This document shows, in pieces, positions 48,863 to 57,905 of a stretch of DNA of 62,063 nucleotides. The translations under genes and the position numbers were made by a program. Positions within the stretch are counted from its first letter, which is position 1. Each line of letters starts with the position of its first letter. Under the pieces are notes generated by a model. The model was not told where the DNA came from, searched no databases, and saw only the letters and a list, made by a program, of their open reading frames with translations. Source of the DNA: a virus; the IMG/VR virus record IMGVR_UViG_3300021962_000104, positions 1 to 62,063 of that record; one strand, written 5' to 3'.

Positions 48863-50096
48863 TATTGTAACCGCGACTCATCTTAAGAATTCATTTCTTG
48901 CCGATCTATATCAAAGTTTAGTTGATCAAACTTATAAAGATTGGGAATGGATACTCTATCTTAATGGTGGTGCGCAACCAAATCAACTTCCTAAAAACAT
49001 TCTCGATGACACTCGTGTCAAGGTATTTGTTGACAGTAGCGACAATAGCAAAGTCGGCTTCTTGAAAAATAAAGCATTTCATGCAGGTCGTGGAGATGTT
49101 TTAGTTGAAGTCGATCACGATGATATGCTCTCGATAGATTGTTTAGAAGAACTATACAAAGCATACCAGGATCCAGAGATTGGGTTTGCATATAGTGACG
49201 CAGTAACATGGCATATGACAGATACTTTCCAACCATATGGTTCAGCATTTGGTTGGACGCATAAGAAAGTCAAGTGGAACGATAAAGAATTGATTGCAAT
49301 GGATTCGTTTGAGCCGTCTAGTCGCAGCGTTGCATTTATTTGGTATGCTCCAGATCATGTTCGTTCCTGGAGAACATCAGTCTATAAAGAGATTGGTGGA
49401 CATAATCCAGAACTAGATATTTGCGACGATCACGAATTGATGATTCGCACTTATTTAAATTCTAAAATGCACCGCATACCAAAACCATTATATATCTATA
49501 GAATCACTGGACAAAATACTTGGCTAGAGAGAAACCAAGCAATTCAAAATACAACTGTAGAATTGTTTCATCAATATGCATGGGATCTGGCAGTTAGAGA
49601 AGCGAGATTGCGTGGACTGAGTGTGGTTGAGTTGGGTGGTGGTATTAATCCAAAAGCTGGATGTGATATTAACATTGATCTAGAAGAAGGGAATATGCAA
49701 GCCGATCTAAATGACGGTATTCCTCTTGCTGATAATTCCGTAGGTGTAATCAATGCTTCCCACATTCTAGAACATCTTCACGACAAACATAAGATCATGT
49801 GTGAAATACATAGAGTGTTAGCAGACGGTGGTTGGGCGTTTATACAAGTACCAAGCACAGATGGTCGTGGTGCATTTCAGGATCCAACTCATGTGAGTTA
49901 CTGGAATGAAAATTGTTTCTGGTACTACACTCAAAGAGACAAGGCTGCATTCATTCGAAATGATACAATCAAGTTCCAGGCATTTAAACTCAATACATTC
50001 TACTGGGAACCAAGAGAACACAATATTGCAGTAACAGATGCTTGGTTAGTTGCAATTAAGTCTGATGAAAGAAGACCACATCTAAGAACAATATGA
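48846..50096 (+). CDS. Glycosyltransferase-methyltransferase fusion
   Basis: 416 residues. N-terminal GT2 domain (about 1-245): FSIVTATHLKNSFLADLYQ, WEWILYLNGGAQ, DVLVEVDHDDMLSIDCLEE (DxD) and the acidic ICDDHELMIRTYL. C-terminal class I SAM methyltransferase domain (about 255-400): VVELGGGINPKAGCDINID, a short DLNDGIPLADNSVGVINAS, HILEHLHDKHKIMCEIHRV. The fusion suggests a glycan that is extended and then O-methylated. ATG 48852 is an alternative start. Confidence 0.8.
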   Translation: MTMKFSIVTATHLKNSFLADLYQSLVDQTYKDWEWILYLNGGAQPNQLPKNILDDTRVKVFVDSSDNSKVGFLKNKAFHAGRGDVLVEVDHDDMLSIDCLEELYKAYQDPEIGFAYSDAVTWHMTDTFQPYGSAFGWTHKKVKWNDKELIAMDSFEPSSRSVAFIWYAPDHVRSWRTSVYKEIGGHNPELDICDDHELMIRTYLNSKMHRIPKPLYIYRITGQNTWLERNQAIQNTTVELFHQYAWDLAVREARLRGLSVVELGGGINPKAGCDINIDLEEGNMQADLNDGIPLADNSVGVINASHILEHLHDKHKIMCEIHRVLADGGWAFIQVPSTDGRGAFQDPTHVSYWNENCFWYYTQRDKAAFIRNDTIKFQAFKLNTFYWEPREHNIAVTDAWLVAIKSDERRPHLRTI

Positions 50097-51559
50097 TCTA
50101 TCATCACAGGGATTTATTTCCGCAATTTTGGCAAATAATCATAAAAATGATTGAGGAGAATTACAATTCTCCTGAGTACAACGATCATAATATGATTGTG
50201 GGTATAAATCACGCATCAGTAGAAACCTATAGACAACAACATAGCATAACTGGTCCAGTTATTGCATATCAACTTGAACCGTTAAATGACAATCATTGGT
50301 TCAAGAAAGATTTAATTATAGAAAGATTGCAAGGTGCTGACGAGATTTGGGACTATGATCTCCAAAATCTAGAAATTTTGGATTCTATTGGTTTCAAAAA
50401 TCTTAAATTCAGACCCATGATGTTTACTGATAGTCTACGAACTATCAACAATTCTGATAATCCAGATATAGATGTTTTGTTTTATGGTTCTGTAACTCCA
50501 TATCGAAGCAAGATGATTGATGATCTATTAAACGCTGCTGTAGTTAGATGGGAAGACTACGACATTTACAGCAACTTCAATTTCATATGGTCATTTGGTA
50601 TGTTTGGTAAACAACTTGATGACATGATCGCTAGAAGCAAAATAGTCTTGAATATAAATCCATATGAAGGTCACACTAGACAACAGCAACCTAGAATTTT
50701 TTATGCGCTAAACAACGATAAATGTGTATTGAGTCAAAGATCAGACATAAACTATTATGGTGAATCAATACATCAGTTCTCTGATGCGAATGAATTAGCG
50801 AATAAGATAATACACTTACTGAGAAATGATAACTGGAAGAATAAATCATTCAACCATAACAGGGGATTATTCAATCGTAAGAATAAAAGCAAGATTGCCA
50901 TATTCCACCATGTATGTACTATGAATCACTGGAAGCAAATATACTTAGATCAATTATTTGCCATGCAGAAATCTGGTCTGTATGACGAAGCTGATTACAT
51001 TCATATAGGATTATCTCGTATACAAGAAGATTTTTGTTGGGATCTGGCTAAGGTGAATCACATCCACATAAACGAACATCCAGATCTTGAATCAGATACT
51101 ATGTCAGCAGCAAGAAATTTCGCACGCGCTAACCCAGACTATAAAATATTATATCTGCACACCAAAGGTGTTTCTAGAGCTGGACACACTGTTGAAGAAA
51201 CTAGCACTATGTGGAGAAAGTATCTAGAACACTTTAATGTGATGCATTGGAGAAGGTGTGTAGATCTACTCAATGATCATGATGTTGTTGGTACAGAATT
51301 TCATGACATCGCATGGATCGGAGAACCACCAGTTAAATATGATCTCCCACATTACCATGGGAACTTTTGGTGGGCTACTGGAGAATATCTGAGTAAACTA
51401 AACACAGATTATCTGTATGGTAGAAACACTGAACATCAATGGGGTCGTTACAATGCAGAATTTTGGTTATTCCAAGAGAATCCAAAATATTATAACTTCT
51501 ATACAAATGGTGGGAATCTTTATGATGGAATTGATCCATCACAATATGAGCACATTTAG
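50093..51559 (+). CDS. Two-domain glycosyltransferase (GT-B-like plus FWWA domain)
   Basis: 488 residues. The first ~270 look like a CgeB/GT1-type GT-B domain: PVIAYQLEPLNDNHWFKKD, IDVLFYGSVTPYRSKMIDD, SKIVLNINPYEGHTRQQQP. The last ~210 (from KIAIFHHVCTMNHWKQIYL) are a copy of the FWWA domain also found at 7948 and 51563, with YLHTKGVS and HYHGNFWWATGEYL. Two transferase units in one chain suggest two sequential sugar additions. Confidence 0.7.
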   Translation: MIYHHRDLFPQFWQIIIKMIEENYNSPEYNDHNMIVGINHASVETYRQQHSITGPVIAYQLEPLNDNHWFKKDLIIERLQGADEIWDYDLQNLEILDSIGFKNLKFRPMMFTDSLRTINNSDNPDIDVLFYGSVTPYRSKMIDDLLNAAVVRWEDYDIYSNFNFIWSFGMFGKQLDDMIARSKIVLNINPYEGHTRQQQPRIFYALNNDKCVLSQRSDINYYGESIHQFSDANELANKIIHLLRNDNWKNKSFNHNRGLFNRKNKSKIAIFHHVCTMNHWKQIYLDQLFAMQKSGLYDEADYIHIGLSRIQEDFCWDLAKVNHIHINEHPDLESDTMSAARNFARANPDYKILYLHTKGVSRAGHTVEETSTMWRKYLEHFNVMHWRRCVDLLNDHDVVGTEFHDIAWIGEPPVKYDLPHYHGNFWWATGEYLSKLNTDYLYGRNTEHQWGRYNAEFWLFQENPKYYNFYTNGGNLYDGIDPSQYEHI

Positions 51560-51562
51560 TCT

Positions 51563-52282
51563 ATGAAACCAATTGCAATATTCTATCATGTTTATCAAAA
51601 GCCAGTAACTAATTTAGTGTTAACAAGTTGGCAGCAGATATTTGGTGATCAGATTAATAGATTGAAAAACAGTATGCTATATGACGCCGCCAGTTATGTT
51701 CAGATAAACGTGAACGGAAGAGAAGAAATACCAATAATTGATAATAAGACCAGAGTGAATTATAATCAATTATTAGATTGTGAAGCCGAAACACTAACAG
51801 ATTTATGGCTTTTCGCTAATTACAACCCAGATTATGCGATACTATACTTCCATACCAAAGGTGTTTCATTTGTCGATTCGAATATTGAAATAATTAGAAA
51901 TGTAGAATCTTGGAGAGACTACATGGAATACTTCAATATAGACTTATGGATGAGGAGTGTCGCTACTCTAGATGAGTATGATTGTTGTGGCACTGAAATG
52001 GTCGAGCATGTTTGTATAGGTGGTAAAGAATGGGTCGCACCATGTTATGGTGGTAATTTTTGGTGGGCTAATGCCAGTTACATTAAAAAATTAGATCCAA
52101 GATATCTACACAATAGAGAAGTCGATTGGTGGAGATGGGCTTCAGAATTCTGGATTGGAACTCAAAATCCAAAAATGTATAATTACTATACCAGTCCTGG
52201 TAAGTATGGTAAAGACAAATATCACGACAAAGTTACTAGACAAGAAGCGTTGTTGAGTTTACAGAATCGCAAAGGTGATTGA
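51563..52282 (+). CDS. FWWA-family glycosyltransferase-like protein
   Basis: 239 residues. PIAIFYHVYQKPVTNLVLT, YAILYFHTKGVSF, CYGGNFWWANASYIKKLDP and WASEFWIGTQNPKMYNYYT. It is a clear paralogue of the 7948 protein and of the C-terminal half of its upstream neighbour, probably a local duplication. It starts four bases after the upstream stop. Function inferred only from context. Confidence 0.55.
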   Translation: MKPIAIFYHVYQKPVTNLVLTSWQQIFGDQINRLKNSMLYDAASYVQINVNGREEIPIIDNKTRVNYNQLLDCEAETLTDLWLFANYNPDYAILYFHTKGVSFVDSNIEIIRNVESWRDYMEYFNIDLWMRSVATLDEYDCCGTEMVEHVCIGGKEWVAPCYGGNFWWANASYIKKLDPRYLHNREVDWWRWASEFWIGTQNPKMYNYYTSPGKYGKDKYHDKVTRQEALLSLQNRKGD

Positions 52283-52283
52283 T

Positions 52284-54002
52284 ATGAAAAAGCCAAAGAT
52301 ATGTATGATTACAATGTTCAAGAATGAGGCTCATTCCATAAAAAATATGTTGGAATCAGTTGCTCCTCATATAAGTTTTTGGGTTATACAGAATAATGGA
52401 TCAACAGATGGAACTCCAGAAGTTGTCAAGGAATGGGCTGATAGAACAGGCATTCCAGGAATATTGTACGAAGTGGAAGAAGGATGGGTGAACTTCGGAT
52501 GGAATAGAGACCATTTGTTACAAAAGACTCTACAATCCGATCATGGCTGCGATTGGATCATGAAGATGGATTGCGACGAAACTCTAGTTGTTGATGATGA
52601 TTTTGATTGGTCGCCGTTTAATAACATTGATATGCAGTCGTTTAATGTCACAGCAACAGCTCCAGGAATCATTTATCTGAGAACATGGATCTGGAATTCT
52701 AAACTACCATGGAAATTCAATCACGATCCTGCTCATGAGACAATCTATCTAGATGATGGTGTGACAAATGAAAACTATCAAACATTCACGCTAGACAAAA
52801 AGTTCAGAATGAATGCGGGTGCTGTGCATGGAGAAAGTTATACTGTTCCAACCAAGTATATCAGCGATGCTCTGAAACTAGAAGAAAAGTTACTTCGCGA
52901 ACAAACAATGTTAACAGATCTGTATCACTTCTGGTACATTGGTAAGTCATATGAAGATTGCTACAGAGGCAATTTTTTCCCACTAAAAGAACTACACCAA
53001 GAAGAATATGCAAAGCGTTGTATGTTCTACTTCAAGGAAGTTGTAAATCATAGCCATAAATCTTATCGTGAAACTGGAACTCCAGAACGCTGGGATGAGA
53101 TGGCTTACTATGCAATGTGTGCTGTTGGAAATGCGCATCGTTTTCTAAAGCAATATGAGAAAGCGATTGAATACTATAATAGAGCAGAGCCATTTTTCCC
53201 AATCAGAAATGATCATTTGATGTATCTCGCCGAGATACATTGGGAGTTGCGCGATTATAAGAGAATGCATCATTACACAAGCATCATGATGCAACCAGAA
53301 AGAACTTGTCCATTCCCCAATGCAGTGTTCCTAATCAGCCCAGGAATGTATCATGACGGAGGTGGGTATCCTGAGCATCTACACAAGGTTTCTATTGATG
53401 GTATGACTAATACCCAAGAAGAAAGTGTATTTGCAGTGAATAGATACTCACAAAAGAAAAGATTTTGGGTAGTTGATAACTTTTACGATGATCCATACCT
53501 AGTTAGAAATTATGCGATGCAGCAAGAATATGAAGTGTCATCTGATTGGTACAAAGGTCGCAGAACTTTCAAACAGTATCTATTCCCTCAATTAAAACCT
53601 AAATTTGAAGAAGTTATGGGTATCAAAATTCGTCAATGGGAAACTTATCCTATGAATGGTAGGTTCCAATTTTGCATACCAGAAGATAGATTGGTATATC
53701 ATTATGATAGCCAGACATGGGCTGCAATGATTTATCTAACACCGAATGCGCCACCATCTACTGGCACTTCTTTCTACGCACATAAAGGTACAAATATTCG
53801 TCACATTGAAGAACATCCTGAAGCGGACAATTGTTTTTCTGGTGGATTTTATGACAGCACGAAATTTGAATTGGTTGATACAATTGGTAATGTATTTAAT
53901 CGTTTGGTAATCTTTGATGCGAGATTATTTCATGCAGCATCAGGATATTTCGGGCAAAATATACAAGACTCAAGATTATTTCAAATATTTTTCTTTGACT
54001 AA
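52284..54002 (+). CDS. Glycosyltransferase-TPR-2OG oxygenase-like (DUF6445) fusion
   Basis: 572 residues from ATG 52284. Residues 1-~235: GT2 domain, KICMITMFKNEAHSIKNML, WVIQNNGSTDGTPEVVKEW, DWIMKMDCDETLVVDDDFD. Residues ~270-345: TPR-like helices (AHRFLKQYEKAIEYYNRAE). Residues ~385-572: a beta-helix domain opening RFWVVDNFYDDPYLVRNYA, with LVYHYDSQTWAAMIYLTPN and LVIFDARLFHAASGYFG, resembling DUF6445/2OG-Fe(II) oxygenases (H-x-D and distal H). The order suggests glycosylation and hydroxylation of one substrate. Confidence 0.7.
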   Translation: MKKPKICMITMFKNEAHSIKNMLESVAPHISFWVIQNNGSTDGTPEVVKEWADRTGIPGILYEVEEGWVNFGWNRDHLLQKTLQSDHGCDWIMKMDCDETLVVDDDFDWSPFNNIDMQSFNVTATAPGIIYLRTWIWNSKLPWKFNHDPAHETIYLDDGVTNENYQTFTLDKKFRMNAGAVHGESYTVPTKYISDALKLEEKLLREQTMLTDLYHFWYIGKSYEDCYRGNFFPLKELHQEEYAKRCMFYFKEVVNHSHKSYRETGTPERWDEMAYYAMCAVGNAHRFLKQYEKAIEYYNRAEPFFPIRNDHLMYLAEIHWELRDYKRMHHYTSIMMQPERTCPFPNAVFLISPGMYHDGGGYPEHLHKVSIDGMTNTQEESVFAVNRYSQKKRFWVVDNFYDDPYLVRNYAMQQEYEVSSDWYKGRRTFKQYLFPQLKPKFEEVMGIKIRQWETYPMNGRFQFCIPEDRLVYHYDSQTWAAMIYLTPNAPPSTGTSFYAHKGTNIRHIEEHPEADNCFSGGFYDSTKFELVDTIGNVFNRLVIFDARLFHAASGYFGQNIQDSRLFQIFFFD

Positions 54003-54160
54003 ATACTACAGGCGGCTGGCATGATGCGCATGCAGCAGGTGAGAGGAAGCTGGAGGGACTAAGTCCTGCATCACTAAGGCAATCCGCCTCAACGGTTAGG
54101 GAGTCTATACTGACTCACTGCGGCACCCCGATGGGTTAAACCCCATTCGTCTGTAGTAAC
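54003..54160 (+). ncRNA. Highly structured leader or non-coding RNA
   Basis: An 8-bp perfect helix closes the element: TACTACAG (54004-54011) with CTGTAGTA (54151-54158). Inside: GGCGG (54011-54015) with CCGCC (54084-54088), GCATG/CATGC (54019-54023, 54029-54033), GGAC/GTCC (54056-54059, 54063-54066), GAGTC/GACTC (54101-54105, 54112-54116) and ATGGG/CCCAT (54131-54135, 54142-54146). No open reading frame is evident. It ends four bases before an AGGAG ribosome site (54165-54169), so it may be a riboswitch-like leader; a free phage RNA is the alternative. I match it to no family I can recall. Confidence 0.6.
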
Positions 54161-54174
54161 TTTAGGAGAAGAAA

Positions 54175-54492
54175 ATGGCAGACAACGAATACGATTTTGG
54201 ATTCTCATTTGCTGATGAATCCGAAGCACTGTCAACAATACAACCAACACCAGCACCAGCAGCACCAACTGTATCACCAGAAGATCTTGCTGCATTACAG
54301 AGTAAGATTGATGGTGTTCTGAGCCAAAACTCAGAAGTATACAAGGCTAAACTAAAGGAAGTCGAAGGGCTAATTCTACCACTACTATATAATCTGATGA
54401 AGAATCCAGAAAAGGTTTATATCAAATGGGAAAACCGCACTGAGATTATTCAGAAACAGATTAATAAAATTTTAGCGGTTACAAGGAGTTAG
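54175..54492 (+). CDS. Hypothetical protein, 105 aa, downstream of structured RNA
   Basis: An acidic N-terminus (DFGFSFADESEALSTIQ), a Pro/Ala linker (PTPAPAAPTVSPEDLAALQ) and a helical C-terminal half (KLKEVEGLILPLLYNLMKN, ENRTEIIQKQINKILA). I recall similar small proteins in other aquatic T4-like phages but no function. AGGAG lies six bases before the ATG. Confidence 0.6.
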   Translation: MADNEYDFGFSFADESEALSTIQPTPAPAAPTVSPEDLAALQSKIDGVLSQNSEVYKAKLKEVEGLILPLLYNLMKNPEKVYIKWENRTEIIQKQINKILAVTRS

Positions 54493-54494
54493 TC

Positions 54495-54695
54495 ATGGCT
54501 GAATTGGAAAAAGAGCATGCGTGTGATAACTGCGGATCAAAGTATCGCTTGCTGTATGACGAAGATCAGGTTGCATATACACCAGACAATTGCCCATTCT
54601 GCGGCGATCTAGTTGAAGGTTATGATGATCTAGACATTGAAGAAGAAACCTGTGATAGAGATGTTGAGTCCGACTGGGATACTTGGGGAGAATAA
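54495..54695 (+). CDS. Zinc-ribbon protein, 66 aa
   Basis: HACDNCGSKYRLLYDED and DNCPFCGDLVEGYDDLD form a two-CxxC zinc ribbon, followed by an acidic tail. It may bind RNA polymerase or nucleic acid. It ends at the start of the RuvC-like gene. Confidence 0.6.
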   Translation: MAELEKEHACDNCGSKYRLLYDEDQVAYTPDNCPFCGDLVEGYDDLDIEEETCDRDVESDWDTWGE

Positions 54696-55318
54696 TGATC
54701 TTCGTGGGGATCGACTATTCCCTCACTTCTCCCTGTGTCTGTATTAGTAAAGATAAAGTATTTGATCACTGTTTCTTTCACTTTTTAACAGACAACAAGA
54801 AGCACGTCGGAAAAGTACACAACATACTTGGTGATGAGCACGACGAGTATTTGATAGACGCGCAGCGTTACGAGAACATTGCTTCTTGGGTTCTCAATGC
54901 GCTACCACCGCCATCTGATGATGTGCAAATTATGATTGAGGATTATTCATACGGATCGAAAGGCAAGGTGTTTCACATTGCCGAGAACTGCGGATTGCTG
55001 AAGTATCTTCTATGGAAGGAAGGATACAAGTATTTCACTGTTGCACCAACTGTAGTGAAAAAGTATGCAACTGGAAAGGGCAACGCTGATAAACAGAAGA
55101 TGTATGATGCGTTTTACGAGAACACTCAACTGGATCTGATTTCTGTATTTTCAAAGACTGGTAGACTTACATCTCCTGTAACTGATATTGTGGATGCTTA
55201 TTACTTGACATGCTACATGCACGATAGTATACTAGAACGAAAGGAAACCACAAATGAAAGAAACGAAAGAAACAGAAGAACAAACAAACAATCTCTATCT
55301 AGAAAGCAACAACTATGA
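54695..55318 (+). CDS. RuvC-like Holliday junction resolvase
   Basis: 207 residues from ATG 54695. RNase H-fold signatures: FVGIDYSLTSPCVCIS (first Asp), VQIMIEDYSYGSKGKVFHI (Glu), and PVTDIVDAYYLTCYM (C-terminal Asp pair). KKYATGKGNADKQKMYDAF is also typical of RuvC relatives. It would cut branched DNA before packaging, replacing T4 endonuclease VII. The last 20 residues are Arg/Asn-rich and overlap the next gene. Confidence 0.8.
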   Translation: MIFVGIDYSLTSPCVCISKDKVFDHCFFHFLTDNKKHVGKVHNILGDEHDEYLIDAQRYENIASWVLNALPPPSDDVQIMIEDYSYGSKGKVFHIAENCGLLKYLLWKEGYKYFTVAPTVVKKYATGKGNADKQKMYDAFYENTQLDLISVFSKTGRLTSPVTDIVDAYYLTCYMHDSILERKETTNERNERNRRTNKQSLSRKQQL

Positions 55319-55655
55319 TGGTCTTGTGTGGGGCGTTGAAGAGGATGGTACACTGTTCACTGGTTTCAATGTAAAGGAAACCAAGAAGAAGAAGCCAAAG
55401 CCACATGAACTTGGTTATCGTTACAACATCCTATGTTTCAAGCAACATGATGATGATTCAGTAGATGTATTTCAAGCCATCATTGGCGATCCTTATGCTT
55501 ATGCTCTGGGGTTGAGTCGTGTGGGTCTCAACGGAATCATGTTCAAGTCCAAGTTCTTGACCAAGGCTGAAATGCGAGATGGTTTTGAAAGTGCTCTTAC
55601 AAATTACGGATTCTCCAAGAAGATCGTGAATGGTATAATCAAAAAGTTGAAATAG
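55254..55655 (+). CDS. Hypothetical protein, 133 aa
   Basis: After a Glu/Thr/Asn-rich N-terminus it looks globular (YDGLVWGVEEDGTLFTGFN, YNILCFKQHDDDSVDVFQA). Not recognised. It overlaps the RuvC-like gene by 65 bases. Confidence 0.5.
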   Translation: MKETKETEEQTNNLYLESNNYDGLVWGVEEDGTLFTGFNVKETKKKKPKPHELGYRYNILCFKQHDDDSVDVFQAIIGDPYAYALGLSRVGLNGIMFKSKFLTKAEMRDGFESALTNYGFSKKIVNGIIKKLK

Positions 55656-55661
55656 GATTTT

Positions 55662-56615
55662 ATGAATTATCTGATCACTGGTGGTGCTGGATTCCTTGGT
55701 TCAAATCTAGCAAGAAGATTACTTCGCGAGGGCAATCGCGTACATATCATAGACAATCTATCTTCCAGCAATGGAAACAATCTACCACCATTGCTTATGG
55801 ATAATGGCGTTGCTTGGTATAACTTTGATGTCCAACAACCATTCAATCATCTATTTGAAAACACCTGCCTTGATGGCATCTTTAATCTAGCCTGTCCTGC
55901 AAGTCCACCATTCTATCAGAGCATGCCAATTGAGACTACTCTCACAAGTGTATTGGGCGCAAAGAATGCATTAGATTTAGCAATAGAACATCACTGTCCA
56001 ATTCTACAAACATCTACTTCTGAAGTTTATGGTGATCCAGAGATCTCGCCACAGACAGAAGATTATCGCGGAAGTGTGAACTGCTTTGGTCCACGTGCGT
56101 GCTATGATGAAGGTAAACGCGCAGCTGAAGCATTATTCTATGATTATCAGAAGCAGAGAAACGCAAACATACGCATCGTGCGCATCTTTAATACATATGG
56201 ACCAGGAATGTTGTCCAACGATGGTCGAGTGGTCAGCAACTTCATCAATCAAGCATTGAATAATGAGCCAATTACGATTTACGGTCAGGGTGGGCAATCT
56301 AGATCATTCTGTTATGTGGATGATCTAATTGATGCGTTGCTAGTTGTATGGAACAGCCAATACAAGAAGCCAGTGAACATTGGTAATCCAAATGAATATT
56401 CAATGTTACAATTGGCTGATAAGATCATACAAATTACAAATTCATCATCTGAAATTTCATATCATTCACTTCCAGAAGATGATCCATTACAACGCAGACC
56501 AGACATTAGTCTTGTAAAATCATTAGGTTGGGATGGTCCTCAAATTTCACTTGACAAAGGACTCGAAAGTACGGTAGAATACTTTCGTGGACTGAAAAAC
56601 CGTGGGGAACTGTAA
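55662..56615 (+). CDS. NAD-dependent epimerase/dehydratase, UDP-xylose synthase-like
   Basis: 317 residues. LITGGAGFLGSNLARRLL (NAD site), FNLACPASPPFYQSMPIET, the STSEVYGDPEISPQTEDYR segment and CFGPRACYDEGKRAAEALF with Y-x-x-x-K are the signature of UDP-glucuronate decarboxylase (UXS). It would make UDP-xylose (or the 4-keto pentose). It lies near the glycosyltransferase cluster and could feed it. Confidence 0.85.
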   Translation: MNYLITGGAGFLGSNLARRLLREGNRVHIIDNLSSSNGNNLPPLLMDNGVAWYNFDVQQPFNHLFENTCLDGIFNLACPASPPFYQSMPIETTLTSVLGAKNALDLAIEHHCPILQTSTSEVYGDPEISPQTEDYRGSVNCFGPRACYDEGKRAAEALFYDYQKQRNANIRIVRIFNTYGPGMLSNDGRVVSNFINQALNNEPITIYGQGGQSRSFCYVDDLIDALLVVWNSQYKKPVNIGNPNEYSMLQLADKIIQITNSSSEISYHSLPEDDPLQRRPDISLVKSLGWDGPQISLDKGLESTVEYFRGLKNRGEL

Positions 56616-56863
56616 TGGCTAACTATACATATGATGAAGTGATGAGTAAACTCCGATATGGAGTTGTAACTGTAACTTTTCTAAAAGTCGATGGGACCAA
56701 GCGTGTGATGGAATGCACTCTTGAACCTTCATATCTTCCAGAAGAGTTTCGTAATCGTGGCGCAGTACTAACTGAAACTGCTGGCAATCACATCTCGGTC
56801 TGGGATGTACAAGCAAGTGGCTGGCGTTCATTCCGTTTGGATTCAATTCTCACAGTAGAGTAA
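56615..56863 (+). CDS. DUF2693/WYL_2-like small protein, 82 aa
   Basis: YGVVTVTFLKVDGTKRVME, the C-T-L-P-S-Y-L-P-E turn (CTLEPSYLPEEFRNRG) and HISVWDVQASGWRSFRLDS match small T4-like phage proteins of the DUF2693 type. Beta-rich, SH3-like. Function unknown. The ATG overlaps the previous stop (TAATG). Confidence 0.7.
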   Translation: MANYTYDEVMSKLRYGVVTVTFLKVDGTKRVMECTLEPSYLPEEFRNRGAVLTETAGNHISVWDVQASGWRSFRLDSILTVE

Positions 56864-56864
56864 C

Positions 56865-57902
56865 ATGGCTAGGAACAAGCATGTGATTGTAGACCCCGAG
56901 CCGACTTGGGGCGATGAACCTTCACACTCGATTGCCGAGGCACTGTCTTGGTATTCGAGAAACAAGGAAGACAAGGATGCTGCGAAGTATCTCGGCATCA
57001 AAGAAATTACAATTGCGAAACAGTTTTCGACGTTGGCGTGGACTAGACGCATGAAGCAACTTGGCTGCGTGTTTTCTGAGAAGGAAGCACAGACCATTGC
57101 TGAGATGCAATCTAGATTTGACGAATTCGTCAAACCAATCAAGCCAGCTGTGTCGTCTGGCGCGACCAACGTCGTTTCTATTCAGGAACGAGTCCAAGAG
57201 AAGGTGGATTATTACATCATGGAACTTGAAGCCAAGTTTGATGATCTACACTTTCATCAATCGAAAGAGGACTTCGATTCCTATGCTTGGATGGTAGAGC
57301 AGGGTGTAAAGCCAATGCATGCTGCCAAGATTGGTGCATACTTCCGTGAACGTGCCAAGGAAATGGTGGGTGTCATCGAAGGTATGAAAACTGACGAGTA
57401 CATCAAGGAATCATACTGGCGTCCGCGCAAGCAGTATGTGCACGCAGCAAATATTCTGTTGCTGTTTGCAACCGATGCTGAGAAGATTGCCAGCAACGCA
57501 TCCAAGGCTCGCGCTCCTCGCAAGAAGAAGCCTGTGAGCACCGAGCGTAAGGTCAAGAATCTGAAGTATCTGGATCGTTTCGACGAGCTGAAACTGCAGT
57601 CGATCAGCCCGACCAAGATTCCTGGAGCCATGCAGCTGTGGGTATATAACTCCAAGACTCGCCAGCTGGGTGTGTATAACGCTCTGGATGACTCTGGTTT
57701 GGATGTGAAAGGCTCTGCAATACAGAATTATGCGTTTGAGACCTCTATGGGTAAGACGCTAAGGAAACCAGCACAAACCCTGAAGATCGTTACTGATGGC
57801 GGCAAGATCGCGCTAAGAAAGGCTCTAGATAACGTAAATTCGAAGCCAAAACAGTTAACTGGACGTATAAACAAGGATACTCTCATTTTGAGAGTTATAT
57901 AA
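56865..57902 (+). CDS. Conserved phage protein, 345 aa
   Basis: Mixed helical protein with a long coiled-coil-like centre (IQERVQEKVDYYIMELEAK) and a basic linker (RAPRKKKPVSTERKVKN). The C-terminal part (KYLDRFDELKLQSISPTKI, PGAMQLWVYNSKTRQLGVY) recurs in unnamed proteins of T4-like phages. It may bind nucleic acid. The 3' end holds a hairpin and a late promoter for the next gene. Confidence 0.65.
   Translation: MARNKHVIVDPEPTWGDEPSHSIAEALSWYSRNKEDKDAAKYLGIKEITIAKQFSTLAWTRRMKQLGCVFSEKEAQTIAEMQSRFDEFVKPIKPAVSSGATNVVSIQERVQEKVDYYIMELEAKFDDLHFHQSKEDFDSYAWMVEQGVKPMHAAKIGAYFRERAKEMVGVIEGMKTDEYIKESYWRPRKQYVHAANILLLFATDAEKIASNASKARAPRKKKPVSTERKVKNLKYLDRFDELKLQSISPTKIPGAMQLWVYNSKTRQLGVYNALDDSGLDVKGSAIQNYAFETSMGKTLRKPAQTLKIVTDGGKIALRKALDNVNSKPKQLTGRINKDTLILRVI
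57880..57894 (+). terminator. Short hairpin at gene end, weak terminator candidate
   Basis: CTCTCA (57880-57885) pairs with TGAGAG (57889-57894), three-base loop, then a short AT-rich run. It lies in the last codons of the 345-aa gene. Confidence 0.3.
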
Positions 57903-57905
57903 ATA
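57898..57905 (+). promoter_or_regulatory. T4-type late promoter TATAAATA
   Basis: Exact TATAAATA overlapping the previous stop, 30 bases before the zincin ATG (57935), with AGGAG between. Confidence 0.6.

Noticed and set aside
54003-54160. Cobalamin riboswitch, given the B12-dependent reductase
   Set aside because: The conserved B12-box and other consensus blocks I know are not present, and the reductase gene is 6 kb upstream.
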